Origin: Paraspadella gotoi
Taxonomy: Eukaryota; Chaetognatha
Reading direction: 5' to 3'
Assembly (NCBI GenBank): GCA_051294375.1
Contig: CM119268.1
Location: forward strand, 8,365,008 to 8,429,007
DNA length: 64,000 nucleotides
Shown: positions 41,059-54,864 of the stretch, piece after piece
How positions within the stretch are numbered: position 1 is the stretch's first letter
How the letters are laid out: the number at the start of each line of letters is the position of its first letter
Translations under genes and position numbers: made by a program
Notes under the pieces: model-generated
Told to the model about the DNA's origin: nothing
Databases searched by the model: none
The model's input: the letters and a program-made list of their open reading frames with translations, nothing else

Positions 41059-41326
41059 NNNNNNNNNNNNNNNNNNNNNNNNNNNNNNNNNNNNNNNNNN
41101 NNNNNNNNNNNNNNNNNNNNNNNNNNNNNNNNNNNNNNNNNNNNNNNNNNNNNNNNNNNNNNNNNNNNNNNNNNNNNNNNNNNNNNNNNNNNNNNNNNNN
41201 NNNNNNNNNNNNNNNNNNNNNNNNNNNNNNNNNNNNNNNNNNNNNNNNNNNNNNNNNNNNNNNNNNNNNNNNNNNNNNNNNNNNNNNNNNNNNNNNNNNN
41301 NNNNNNNNNNNNNNNNNNNNNNNNNN
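41059..41326. other. Assembly gap, 268 N
   Basis: Run of N flanked by the same ~1.5 kb on each side. Confidence 0.99.
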
Positions 41327-41381
41327 GAATTATGATATCATTATGATATCATTATGCAAAAAATATATATGTCCGTCCATC

Positions 41382-41413
<32 letters not shown>

Positions 41414-42798
41414 ATCCGTCCGTCCCATTTTTTCAAAAAACTTCAATTACTCGTGATTGGAAGGATGGATTGGAATGAAATTTTGTGTGTGGGTAGGGAA
41501 GTGAGTGATTGAGCTGGATATAAAGTTTCGATGGAATCGTGCGAGTTAGTGAAAATTAGTTTAAATGGAAAAAAACAACAAAATTTATTTCACTATTTGA
41601 ACGCCAATTACTCGTGAGTGGATGGGGTGATTGACCTGAAATTTTGCATGTGGGTAGGAAAGTGTGTGATTAAGCTGGAAATCAGGTTTCGATGGAATCG
41701 TGAGAGTGGAAATGAGTTTAAATAGAAAAAAACAAAAACCTGTTTCACTAATTGATTATGCTTTAAATTAAATGCAAGATGTATTGATTAATCAATTAAT
41801 TAATTAGTTGACTAATGAATTAGTCAATTAATCAATCAATAATTAATTAATCGGAAAATTAATTATTCAATCAATTAATTTATTTATCTATTAATCAATT
41901 ATTCAAATAAATCGATTTATTTACAATTAATTATTTAATCAATCAATCAATCAAACAATCAATCAAGTCAATCGTTATCGGCATTATTTTCGTCGTCAGC
42001 ATCATCGTCGTCGTTGCTTTTGTCGTGGTCAGTGACGAAAAGATCCAAAAACAAACATTTCGGATCAAATAAATTAATTTATTAATTAATTACCGCTAAT
42101 GATCCTGGGCAGATCCGACATTGTTTGCTCAAACTTGTTTTTTAATCTGCGTCATGTCTAGAAAAAAAAATCGCCCAATTACGTTGAAATCACAAGATCG
42201 CATAATTTTATGAGAGAGAGAGCGAGAAACTTGTTAAGAAGATCTCAAATAAAAGGGAAAATAATTTAAGGTCTTTTTTTTATTTTTTATTAATTTAATT
42301 GATTTACAAATGGAAAAAAAAACTTGTTCTCGAATTCACCCGTTTGGCAGCTTATAGTTTTAGTTTTTCTCCCCCAAGATTCCGATCTCAAGTTTTTTCC
42401 CAAACCAGTAACCGCTAAACCACTTCCCTCCCCCCGCCGCCGCCGCTTCCGCCGCCGCCGCCGCCGCCCCCTGTCCCTCATTCAACGTTTGAATCCACCC
42501 TCGTCCTCTACTTGGCGTTAAATCGCGTGCCCTCGTTCTTTTGTTTGCGTTGGGAACCAATATTCAAAGATAAAAACGACGTGGCGCGGACGAGGCGCTC
42601 CGTGGCGCCATCTCTTAATGGCCGCCTACGGAATTTTTGAAAGCTCTGTCAACAAAGAAGCGGAACCTGATATAACGCCGAGCGATAGCGGGGTTTTTTT
42701 GTTTTTTTTTCTCTCTCTCTCTCTCTTTTTTTTCTCTATGTTTTATTAAATCGTGAAGATGTTTTGAAATTCGGGGAGGGCTGCCATGGCTGCGAGGG
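41327..42798. repeat. Contig-end overlap, right of gap (contains element R6)
   Basis: Repeats 39565-41058 with scattered indels. Carries a GTCGGATCTGC-family element lacking its left end (to about 42143), then a GC-rich CCGCCG stretch (42420-42470). Confidence 0.75.
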
Positions 42799-43072
42799 CT
42801 GCCGAGATTAATGTTTACTACACTGGATATTTGAGGAATGAAACAAATTACAACTCGAAATGAAATTTCGAAATTTCGAAATGAAACGTCAAGTTGTGAA
42901 AGGAAGTGGGACAAATTGAATAAAATAATATTTTGTATACAAAGTAGGAACGAACCGAAAGGAGGAGATTAAAGAAAGAACAGTTTTAAAAAAAGAATAT
43001 GTAGAAGAATAAAAAAGGTAGAAAAAAAAACAATTATAAAAATTACATTAATAATAACAATGAAAATAATGG

Positions 43073-43095
43073 CAATAATAATTATAATAATAATA

Positions 43096-43184
<89 letters not shown>
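43073..43184. repeat. (AAT)n microsatellite
   Basis: Trinucleotide run; counterpart at 51174-51291 in copy 2. Confidence 0.95.
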
Positions 43185-43185
<1 letters not shown>

Positions 43186-44098
43186 GAACAACAAACATAA
43201 GAACAGTAATAACAATTTTAAAGATGATACCGATATTAAAATGTTACTATTTAAAATCAACGAATTCATTCCGTTTGAGAATAGTAATAAAGCTGATTCC
43301 GAGTGAATCAATTCATTTAGTAGCCCGTATTCATTAAAATAAACTTAATCCACTCCCACACCCACGGTCACATCTCCAAACAACGTTTACTCTTCTCCAT
43401 CCTTCAAACCATCCCTCACCCACCCCAACACCGCCACAGGCGCCCCCTCCCCCACTACTCCGCCGTTCCGCGCTGCGCCAAAAGCAGGCGAGCCTGGTTT
43501 CGGAATTTTTGATAGCTTTGTCAACAAAGAGACGACGGACAAAGTTTTGTAAACATTGGCAAATGACCGTAAATAATCGGTGGGGTTCCCTCTGTCACGA
43601 ACACCCCGAAAAGGCACGTCGGGGAAAGAGAAGTATATATTTCGCTGTGATTTCGTTGATTTAAATATTTTGCTATCTTTAAAAAAAAAAAACACCAGTG
43701 TTTCATGTTTATGTACGTATGAAAAACTAAAGAAAAAGGTTAACCTGAGAAGAGGAAAGTGTGGCAGTTATTACATTTTATTACATTTTATTACATTTTA
43801 ACCAATCCAGTTACAGAGGCCATAAACAGCTTCAACGACAACTGCGCAATTAATGTGTTCCAAAAAAATTTATACGTATCTTATCTATTATCAAATATTT
43901 GTGAAGGCTTCAGAGCGTCAAGACAATAATAAATAAACTAATTTAGAATTTTACGGTAGAAATCAAAAGACAAAAGAAAAAGAACGCTATATCATTCAAA
44001 GTTTTAAAATCTGTCTTTATGGGTCACCCCTAACTTGTTATTTTAAGAAAGTAAGAAAAATATTATTTCCATATTCGACAACCGCGTGTTGGACTTAC

Positions 44099-44225
44099 GG
44101 ACCGCGGTGACAGTGGGAGCGTGCTCGCGCATAATCTTAAAGTTAAGGCTTCCTGGAATCTTGTAGAGAATATAATCTGCATGAGGAATCAAACAAACGA
44201 AAATAATGGTGATTAGAAGATCCAT
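44099..44225 (-). CDS. Possible exon, small secreted protein or internal exon
   Basis: ATG at 44225 opens M-D-L-L-I-T-I-I-F-V-C-L-I-P-H-A, a good signal peptide, then D-Y-I-L-Y-K-I-P-G-S-L-N-F-K-I-M-R-E, ending at a strong donor GTCC|GTAAGT. Alternatively the pyrimidine-rich stretch TTTGATTCCTCATGCAG is a 3' splice site and the exon is only 44176-44099. The same block occurs in copy 2 near 52376 with indels. No downstream exon could be joined and no family is recognised. Confidence 0.35.
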
Positions 44226-45284
44226 TTTTTTAAATACGTGAGCGATTTGTCTATAAAATAGTACAGCCTTCCGATTTGTAAATCTAATCGTTTAGGGAGT
44301 TTTTTTGAGAAAAGCGTCTTGCCGTCGTTGCAAGATTTACGTATTCAATTAAAACATTTATTTCGCCATCTCCGTTTTCCATAGTTGTCACAAGGAACTA
44401 AATAAACATCGGAATTCCAGCGGATATGTCGAAGCTCGCGATCAATGTTATTAATGTTATGTTAATCGGCGGCGACTTTTTTTTAACTCATCTCTCTGCA
44501 CGAACGGATATGGCACTTTTTAAAAAGAGAAAGATGAAAGGGGGAAACAATTATAAGGGGGCCAAAAGAAAAATAAAGAGAAGAAGAGAAGAAAAAAAAA
44601 GAAGAGAAAAGAAAGGAAAAGAAAACATGTTGATCCGGTGAGACGTTCAATTTATTTAAAATACAGGATTGAAATGGGACCGCGTTGCAACGTTATTATG
44701 TTATTATTGAATACACAGTGGTACCAAGAATGTAAAAACTTTTTCATATCGTCTACTCATCTTTGGAAGGGTCCTATGGAAGGTATACTTCATAAATGAG
44801 TACCTGACATGAACGAAACATGAAGTAAAATGACCAATGAAATAATTGTTAAAACAAAATTTTTAAGATATATTATTAAGTACAAATTATCGAGGGGATT
44901 AGTAATCTTTCCTATGGGGAGTAGGTTTAAAGTCCGCACCCTGTATGTTAATATGTTAAATTTTGACTAGTTTATGCTTGATTTTCATGTTTATTAAGTC
45001 AATCAATTATGGTCCAAAACATATCCAAATTTCAAGCAAAAGACGTCATTGTTGTAAATGGCATTTTAATCACAAATGCAACCAAACATTTTTAAATACA
45101 TACAACTTTATATTTGCGATGCAGAATCGTATTTAATCCAAATTTAATCGCGCGTTAATTTTTACAAAGGGCAGTTAAAACTTCTTTCTTTTAACGAATG
45201 AAATAAAATAATACGAAACCAGAAGAACGACTCAGTGAATCATGGGATTTCCGCAAGAAAACGGGATTTCACTTTCTCTTTCTT

Positions 45285-45890
45285 TCTTCTCTCTCTCCTA
45301 CTCTCTGCTCTCTCGTCTCTCTCTTCTCTCTCTCTCTCTCTCCTTCTCTCTCATCTCTCTCTCTCCATCTCGTCTCTCTCTCCATCATTGTTGATCCTAT
45401 TAAAAAAATTCTACACTCCCACTAATAATCCCATAGAGCTTTTTACGGGACAAGATTTCGGAAGTTTTGAACTGCCCTTTTGGAAAGGTTTTACAAACAT
45501 GTTTAGGATAATAACTCTATCCGATTTTGCAATTTGTTATCTTTTCAGCCTGCTCTCTCTCTCTCTCTCTGCTTCTCTCTGCCCTCTCTCTCTCTCTCTC
45601 GTCTCTCTCTCTCTCTCTCCTCCTCTCATGACAGAAATTTATAAAAACTTCTTAATTAGGGTTAGTACAGAAAGAGTATTTGGTAGCATCGTACGAAAAG
45701 ATCATAAATTGAAACTCGCCTTAATCAATGGAGCCTAATTGAAAAATACCGCAAGAGGTGCCGTTCCTCTCTCGCCTCTCTTCTATCTCTCGCCCCCCTC
45801 TCTCTCTCTCTCTCTCTCTCTTCTCTCACGTCCTGCTGCTCTCTCTCTCTCGTCTCTCTCGTCTCTCTCTCTCCTCTTCCTCCCGTTTCA
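45285..45890. repeat. Clustered degenerate (CT)n tracts
   Basis: Three interrupted CT blocks (about 45285-45390, 45550-45630, 45790-45890), followed by GAC/GATG repeats at 45955-46010. No gene supported. Confidence 0.85.
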
Positions 45891-46589
45891 TGCTTCATCA
45901 AAACGGCCCATGTCTATAACCTTTCGATATGTGGGACAAGAACAAAGGTCGTCGAAGACGGCGACGTCGACGACGATGACGACGATGCGACGACGATGGC
46001 GACGATGCGAGACACGAAAACTGACTTTTTTGGGCAAAAGTTCTCTGGTGCCCTCGATGCCGCCAGTCTAAGTCTCCTCGTCCAGGCCTCTACCGATTTT
46101 TGGCTTCTTTTTTTTATTATTCGATATATTTTATTTTTGTTTTACCGTAATCTTCGCGAATTGGATTCACGACGAATGCATCTCGAAGAAATGGATTTTA
46201 AACTGTTTAATACTAAACAAATTTACTAATATTTAAAATCTTTAAGTTGGTTACTTCTCGGCTTCCCTGAGAACAATTGTACAATAACAAAAACCTAGAA
46301 ATATAAAAGCATTATTTTTGAAGGATTTGAACATTAAAAGTTCAATATAATTTTTTTCTTTAAATTGTATTTGTTAATTTTCCTACTTTTTCTCTTCAAC
46401 TCGGAAAAAAACTTCGCCCAAAATTGTTTTATCATACTGACTACACAATCAAATTGCAACAAAAAAGGTTAAATTGAGCTGCTTGGGTTTCTGGTCAGAA
46501 ATCAGGATTGGATTTGTAAAAAGTAGAACTAAAATCCCTCGAGCCAAGAGGAAGCTCTCCACAGATACAGTCTAGATTTGCATCCCAGA

Positions 46590-46715
46590 NNNNNNNNNNN
46601 NNNNNNNNNNNNNNNNNNNNNNNNNNNNNNNNNNNNNNNNNNNNNNNNNNNNNNNNNNNNNNNNNNNNNNNNNNNNNNNNNNNNNNNNNNNNNNNNNNNN
46701 NNNNNNNNNNNNNNN
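46590..46715. other. Assembly gap, 126 N
   Basis: Corresponds to the (GA)n tract at 54781-54862 in copy 2, so the gap marks a microsatellite the assembler could not cross. Confidence 0.97.
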
Positions 46716-47600
46716 GCAAGGAGACGAAGAGAATAGGAAGTCATCATGCAAGGACCAGAAATCAAAGAGTAAGAAAGACTGGGAAAAAGAGAGGGAGGCG
46801 GGAAAAGGAAGAGGGGCAAAATAAGAGAGAGGGTTTAAAGGAAGTTAAGGGGTGTTCCTATATATAGAATATATAGAACTAAACTATACATAACTAATAT
46901 ATTAATTTTTTTCAAAATTTTTTTTAGAAAATTGTGAGAGAAGTACATTTAATAGAATTTCACGCAAAATAAAAAACGAAAGATTGTAATACATATATAA
47001 TCATTTGAACCCTATCTTAGTAAGCTTTCTAAGTCTTTTGTAAACTAGAAATACAGACGTACAGAGCAAAAACTGACGAAGCCGGTGTCTCTGTACCGGC
47101 GACTAAAAAGTCCTTGAAAGAAGGAAAAAAGTAGCGATCATAAAATCTCCTTGTTTTCATTATTGACGACAGAGATAAAAACTGTCCCGGCCACACTTGA
47201 TTGCCTGACTCAATAAAAGAAAAAAAACAATTACAACACTTTCGTCTAATTTAATTGAATTAGTAGGCTGGGACTATTGAGAATTTTTTTAATCGAATTT
47301 TCTCTAAGAGCTTATAACAAATTTTGAAAATGTAGGCGCCATATTTAAAAGCTAGCAGATAAGTGGCAGAAACTGACAATGAATTTTTTTTTTTTTTTTC
47401 CCCACTTTTCTTAAGATTTCAACGAAGTCGATCTCGCCTTTTTTTTATTTGGGGGGGGGGGATTGTTACTTTTCCTCCCACGCGACAGACTTTATGTCTC
47501 CGAGTCGAAATCAAAATAAAAGTCCTAAATTCAGTCATAACATATATTAACATAATTCACCGACTCGACACGAGTTAAACACGCTGGATCGACCCCTCAC

Positions 47601-47843
47601 CGTCGTCGTCGATGAGAGGGCGTTGGAGGGAAAATTCCCCCGGCATCGCCGCCCGTCCGCGAGGATTCTGGCTCGGAAAGACGCGGCGCCCGCAGCTGCC
47701 GGCGCCGAACGGATCGGAGAAAGCGTCGCAGACGAGGCCGAGTCCTGCGCCAGCGTCGTCGCCGCTTGAAAGGAGCAAAAGCAGCAGCAGCGCTGCGGCT
47801 GCTGTTGCCGGTGTTGAGTCCACGTTCGCCGAATCGAAGTCAT
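47601..47843 (-). pseudogene. Frameshifted copy of protease exon 1
   Basis: Matches exon 1 (38039-37799) but at least five indels in the first 120 bases move the frame between signal peptide and zymogen site. The segments V-C-D-A-F-S-D-P-F-G-A-G-S-C-G-R-R-V-F-P survive in one frame. Either a broken duplicate or sequencing errors in an artefactual copy; the latter is more likely. Confidence 0.75.
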
Positions 47844-48403
47844 GATTTATTTTTAGAGGATCCGTAATAGTTTTTTTTTTTTTTTTTTTTTTTTTTATCT
47901 GTGATTGAGCAAGTTTTAACCGATCCGATTCAAAACTACACTATTCAAAGCGCCTTTGAAAATTAAAACAAAAATTAATAATAATTAATATTGGTCGCCG
48001 TCAACGAGTGGGGCAGCGATGTATGTATGTATGTATGTATGTATGTATGTATGTTTTATGTATGTATATCTATGTATGTATGGTCTATGTATGTCTAGTT
48101 ATTATTAGTACATACGTAATACGTAATAGGAGGAAAGGAAAGAAAGGGAAAAGAAAAAAAGGAAAACAAAGGAAACAAAGGAAAAGAAGAAAGAAAAAGA
48201 AAAGAAAAGAAATGGAAAGTAAAAGGAAGGAAAGAGACAGTTGTGGTATCCTTTTTTTTCCCAAATGATCCGCAAAAGGACAAAATGTTATAAAACTGCA
48301 ACTTCTGTTAAGAGAAATTTTCAATGGAATAAGGAAGAACGAGATGTGAAAAATCCGTCGGGTCTCTGAGTCCGTCTGACACAATTTTCGGTACAATTTA
48401 TTA

Positions 48404-50216
48404 GTCGGATCTGCTTAAGGGACCAAGTGAACCAGTGGAGGGTAAAAAGCTGAAAACATAACCTTTGACCCTCTAACTTAGGCTGGTTCCTGACCATAAT
48501 TAATTTTTCTGTCTATAATCTATTTGGGAGTGTTAAAAAATTCGATAAAAATCAGCTAGCTTAATTTTTTTTTTTTAAATTCGGTAAAGGAGAAAATCTT
48601 TTTCAAGTTTAAAATTGTGTTTTCCAAAAAAGGGTAAGATTTATTTTAAAAAGATTTCAGCTTTTATTACAAAAAAATTTATAAGAAAAAAACTATGGAA
48701 TGAAATGCGACTGATTGTATTTAAACTTTCTTGTCAAATGATTTGGTTAATGTAAGATAAAAAATAAAACTTTTAATAATATAAATATAAAAAAAAAAAT
48801 TTATTCTGTACTTTTGGCTAATTTTTAATTGTTATAATTAGCGAAATCAAATATAGTATAATATAACATTTAAGGGACTGAATATGAATATTATTAATAA
48901 TTATTAAATGTTTTGTTTCTGTACAGAATAGAAGTTTAGGTTTGATTTGTTGCTTTAAAGTAAATATAAAAATAAAAAAATATTTAGTCTTAATAAAGCT
49001 TTTGTTCAATAAGGGACTTAACCAAAAATTGTAGGTTTGTACAGTAAAAAATAAAAATTTTGAATTTAGTAAAATATTTCTAATGCAAAAATAAAATATG
49101 AATAATATTTAGGTAGGGTCAACTAAATTTTTTTTATAATATATTAAATTTTTGTTCCGCTACATAAGAGATATGATTTTTTTTGCACACTTTCCCATGC
49201 AAAAAAAATTAATGACTATCACGATTCAAATTCCTTGATGATAGACCCTTAAGCTTATGTATCATTTTTATCACTGGGTCCCCTTAAACAGCAGATCCCG
49301 ACTCTAGTAATTCACTTTGTCCGTCCGTCTAGGTCCGCCCTCAATCTGTCGGGAATTCACTTATATCATGTCAGAACATCGAATTAGATATCATTATGGA
49401 TATCAATTATGGCCAAAAATAGTATATGTCCGTCCATCCGTCTGTCGTCTGTCTGCTGTCCCTGTCCGTCACGTCCGTCCCATTTTTTCAAAAAACTTCA
49501 ATTACTCGTGATTGGAAGGATGGATTGGAATGAAAATTTTGTGTGTGGGTAGGAAGTGAGTGATTGAGCTGGATATAAAAGTTTCGATGGAATCGTGCGA
49601 GTTAGTGAAAAATTTAAGTTTAAAATGGAAAAAAACAACAACAAAATTTATTTTCAGCTATTTGAACGCCAAATTATCGTGAGTGGATGGGGTGATGACC
49701 CTGAAATTTTGCATGTGGTAGGAAGTGTGTGATAAGCTGGAAATCAGGTTTCGATGGGAATCGTGAGAGTGGAAATGAGTTAAAAGAAAAAAACAAAAAC
49801 TGTTCTCACTAATTGATTATGCTTTAAATTAATGCAAGATGTATTGATTAATCAATTAATTAATTTAGTTGACTAATGAATTAGTCAATTAAATCAATCA
49901 AGTAATTAATTATGCGGAAAATTAATTATCAATGCAATTAATATTATTTAATCTATAATACAAATATTCAAATCAAAAATCGATTTATTTTACAATTAAT
50001 ATATTTATCAATCAATCAATCAAACAATCAATCAAGTGCAATCGGTTATCGCATTATTTTTCTCGTCAGCCATCATCGTCGTCGTTGCTTTTGTCGTGGT
50101 GCAGTGACGAAAAGATCCAAAAACAAACATTTCGGATCAAATAAATTAATTTTATTATTAATTAAGCCGCTAATGATCCTGGGCAGATCCGACATTGTTT
50201 TGCTCAAAACTTGTTT
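48404..50216 (+). mobile_element. GTCGGATCTGC element, copy R7 with nested MITE
   Basis: Copy-2 counterpart of R5; the MITE is at 48419-49283 between TTAA at 48415-48418 and 49284-49287, where the right end reads GGGTCCCC|TTAA. Confidence 0.65.
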
Positions 50217-51214
50217 TTAATCTGCGTCATGTCTAGAAAAAAAAAAATCGCCGCAATTACGTTGAAATCACAAGAATCGCATATTTTATGAAGAGAGAGA
50301 GCGAGAAACTGTTAAGGAAGATCTAAATAAAAGGGAAATAATTTAAGGTGCATTTTTTTTTTTTATTAATTTAATTGATTTACAAATGGAAAAAAAAATT
50401 GTTCTCGGAAATTCACCCGTTTGGCAGCTGTATAGTTTTAGTTTTTCTCCCCCAAGATACCGATCTCAAGTTGTTTTCCCCAACCAGTAACCGCTAAACC
50501 ACTTCCTCCCCCGCCCGCCGCGCGCTTCGCCGCCGCCGCCGCCGACCCCTGTTCCCCATTACAACGTTTGGAATCCACCTCGTCTCTAACTTGGCGTTAA
50601 ATCGCGTGCCCTCGTTCTTTTGTTTGGCGTTGGGGAACCAATATTCAAAGATAAAAACGACGTGGCGGCGACGAGCGCTGCCGTTGGCGCCATCTCTTAA
50701 TGGCGCCTACGCGAATTTTTGAAAGCTCTGTCAACAAAGAAGCGGAACCTGATATAGACGCCGAGCGATAAGCGGGGTTTTTTTTTTTTTTTTTTCTCTC
50801 TCTCTCTTTTTTTTCTGCTATGTTTTTAATTAATACGTGAAGATTGTTTTGAAATTCGAGGAGGGCTCTCATGGCTGCGCAGGCTGCCGAGATTAAATGT
50901 TTACTACAGCTGATATTTGAGGAATAAAGCAAATTACAACTCGAAATGAATTTCGAAATTTCGAAATGAAACGTCAAGTTGTGAAAGGAAGTGGACAAAT
51001 TGAATAAATAATATTTTGTATACAAAGTAGGAAAACTAGGAGATAGGAGACGAATATTCTGAGAAGACAGAGGAGATTAAGAAAGAACAGTTTTAAAAAA
51101 AGAATATGTAGAAGAATAAAAAGGTAAGAAAAAAAACAAATAAAAATTAATTATAAATATACAATGAAAATAATGAGCAATAATAATTATAATTAATAAT
51201 AGATAATAATAATA

Positions 51215-51290
<76 letters not shown>

Positions 51291-53475
51291 CAGAAAGAAC
51301 AAACAAACATAAGAAACAGTAATAACAATTTTAAAGAATGAATACGCGATATTAAAAATGTTACTATTAAACAACGAATTCATTCCGTTTGAGAATAGTA
51401 ATAAAGCTGATTTCCCGAGTGACATCAATTCATTTAGTAGCGCGTATTCATTAAGAATATAAACTTAAATCCACTCCAACCCACGAGTCACATCTCCAAA
51501 ACAACGTTTTACTCTTCTCCATCCTTCATCCATGCCTCACCCACCAAGCACCGCCACAGGCGCCCCCTCCCCCACTACTCCGCCGTTCCGCGCTGCGCCA
51601 AAGCAGGCGAGCCTGGTTTCGGAATTTTTGATAGCTTGTCAACAAAGAGACGACGGACAAAGTTTTGTAAACATTGGCAAATGACCGTAAATAATCGGTG
51701 GGGTTCCCCTGGTCGCGAAACACCCCGAAAAGGCACGTCGGGGAAAGAAAGTATATATTTCGCTGTGATGTTCGTTGATTTAAATATTTTGCTATTGTTA
51801 AGAAAAAAAAAACACCAAGTGTTTCAATGTTTATGTTACGTATGAAAAACTAAAGAAAAAGGTTAACCTGAGAAGAGGAAGTGTGGCAGTTATTACATTT
51901 TATTACATTTTATTACAATTTTATACATTTATTAACCAATCCAGGTTAGCAGAGGCCATAAACAGCTTCAACGACAACTGCGCAATTAACTGTGTATCCA
52001 AAAAATTTATACGTATCTTATGCTATTATGCAATATTTTGTGAAGGCTTCAGTGCAGTCAAGACAATAATAAATAAACTAATTTAGAATTTTACGGGTAG
52101 AAATCAAAAGACAAAAGAAAAAGAACGCTATATCATTCAAGAGTTTTTAAAATCTGTCTTTATGGGTGCACACCCTAACTTGTTATTTTAAGAAAGTAAG
52201 AAAAATATTATTCTCCATATTCGACAACCGCCGGTGTGGACTTACGGACCGCGGTGACCAGTGGGAGCGTGCTCGCGCATAATCTTAAAGTTAAGGCTTC
52301 CTGGAATCTTGTAGACGAATATAATCTCATGAGGAATGAAAATTCAAACGAAAATAATGGTGATTAGAAGATCCATTCTTTTAAAATAGCGTGAAGCGAT
52401 TTGTCTATAAAATAGTACAGCCTCCGATTTGTAATCTAATCGTTTAGGGAGTTTTTTTGAGAAAAGCGTCTTGGCCGTCGTTGCAAGATTTACGTATTCA
52501 ATTAAACAACATTTATTTCGCCATCTCCGTTTTCCATAGTTGTCAGCAAGGAAACTAAAATAAACATCGAATTCCAGCGGATTATGTCGAAGCTCGCGAT
52601 CAATGTTATTAATGGTTTATGTTAATCGGCGGCGACTTTTTTTAACTGCATCTCTCTGCACGAACGGATATGGCATTTTTAAAAAGAGAAAGATGAAAGG
52701 GGGAAAAAATTATAAGGGGCCAAAAGAAATAAAGAGAAGAAGAGCAAGAAAAAAAAGAAGAGAAAAGAAACGAAAAGAAAACATGTTGATTCCGGTGAGA
52801 CGTTCAATTTATTTTTAAAATACAGGATTGAAATGGATCCTGACGTTTGCAACGTTATTAATGTTATTATTGAATACACAGTGGTACCAAGAATGTAAAA
52901 ACTTGTTTCATATCGTCTACTCATCCTTTGGAAGGATCCTTGGGAAGGTAAATACTTCATAAAAATGAGTACCTGACATGAACGAACATGAGTAAATGAC
53001 CAATGAAATAATTGTTAAAACAAATTTTTAAAGAATATATTATTAAGTACAAATTATCGAGGGGATTAGTAATCTTCCTATGGGGAGTAGGTTTAAAGTC
53101 ACGAACCCTGTATGTAATATGTTTAAATTTTGACTAGTTTATGCTTGATTTTCCATGTTTAATTAAGTCAAATCAATTATGGTCCAAAACATATCCAAAT
53201 TTCAAGCAAAAGACGTCATGTTGTAAAATGGCATTTTTAATCACAATGCAAACAAAACATTTTTAAAATACATACAACTTTATATTTGCGGATGCAGAAT
53301 CGTATTTAATCCAAATTAAATCGCGCGTTAATTTTTACAAAGGGGCAGTTAAAACTTCTGTGTCTTTTAACGAAATGAAATAAAATAATACGAAACCAGA
53401 GAACGACTTCAGTGAATCATGGATTTCCGCAAAAACGGGATTTCACTTTCTCTTTCTGTTCTTCTCTCTTCTCTA

Positions 53476-53524
<49 letters not shown>

Positions 53525-54780
53525 GCTCTCTCTCTCTCTCTCTCCATCTCTCTCTCTCTATTGTTGATCCTATTAAAAAAATTCTACCTCCCACTAAAAT
53601 TCGAATAGGCTTTGTCGGAAAGATTTCGAAAAGTTTTTGAACTGCCTTTTGGAAAGGTTTTACAAACATGTTTAGGATAATAACTCTATCCGATTTTGCA
53701 ATTTGTTATCTTTTCAAGCCTGCTCTCTCTCTCTCTCCTGCTTCTCTCTGCCCTCTCTCTCTCTCTTCTCGTCTCTCTCATCTCTCTCTCCTCTCTCCGA
53801 CAGAAATTTAAAAACTTCTTAATTAGGGTAGTAACAGACAAGAGTATTTTGGTAGCATCGTAACGAAAAGATCATAAATTGAAACTCGCCTAATCAATGG
53901 ACCTAAATTGAAAAAAGCCGCAAGAGGGCCGTTCCTCTCTCCCCCTTTCTATCTCTGCGCCCCCTCTCTCTCTCTCTCTCGTCTCTCTCTGCTCTCAGTC
54001 TCCTGCTGCTCTCTCTCTCTCGTCTCTCATCGTCTCTCTCTCGTCTCCTCTCCTCTTATCTTCATCCAAAACGGCCCATGTCTAATAAACCGTTTCGAAT
54101 GTGGGACAAGAACACAAGGTCGTCCGAGACGGCGACGTCGACGACGATGACGACGATGACGACGACGATGCGACGATGCGAGACACGAAAACTGACTTTT
54201 TTTGGGGCAAAAGTTCTCCTGGTGCCCTCGATGCCGCCAGTCTAAGTCCTCCTCGTCCAGGCCTGCTAACCGATTTTTGGCTTCTTTTTTTTGTTATTCG
54301 ATATATTTTATTTTTGTTTTAACCGTAATCTTCGCGAATTGGATTCACGACGATGCATCTCGAAGAAATGGATTTTAAACTGTTTAATAGCTAAACAAAT
54401 TTACTAATATTTTAAAAATCTTTTAAAGTTGTTACCTGTTCTCGGCTTCCTGAGAACAATTGTACAATAACATAAAACCTAGAAATATAAAAGCATTATT
54501 TTTGAAGGATGTTGAACATTAAAAGTTCAATATAATTTTTTTCTTTAAATTGTATTTGTTAATTTTCCTACTTTTTTCTCTTCAACTCGGAAAAAACTTC
54601 GCCCAAGAATTGTTTTATTCATAGCTGACTACACAATCAAATTGCAACAAAAAAGGTTAAATTGAGCTGCTTGGGTTTCTGGTCAGAAAAAAATCAGGAT
54701 TGGATTTGGTAAAAAGTAGAACTAAAATCCCTCGAGGCCAAGAGGAAGCTCTCCACAGATACAGTCTAGATTTGGCATCC

Positions 54781-54781
54781 C

Positions 54782-54862
<81 letters not shown>
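54781..54862. repeat. (GA)n microsatellite
   Basis: GA run filling the position of the 46590-46715 gap in copy 1. Confidence 0.95.

Positions 54863-54864
<2 letters not shown>

Larger units (their letters stand above)
37378..47182. repeat. Tandem 8-kb segment, copy 1
   Basis: Starts inside protease exon 2 at TGTCCCGCCAC and ends at GATAAAAAC. It includes the protease exon 1, its upstream flank, the R5 element with nested MITE, two N gaps and an internal ~1.5-kb overlap around the first gap. Removing the overlap and gap leaves about 8.05 kb, close to copy 2. Confidence 0.85.
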
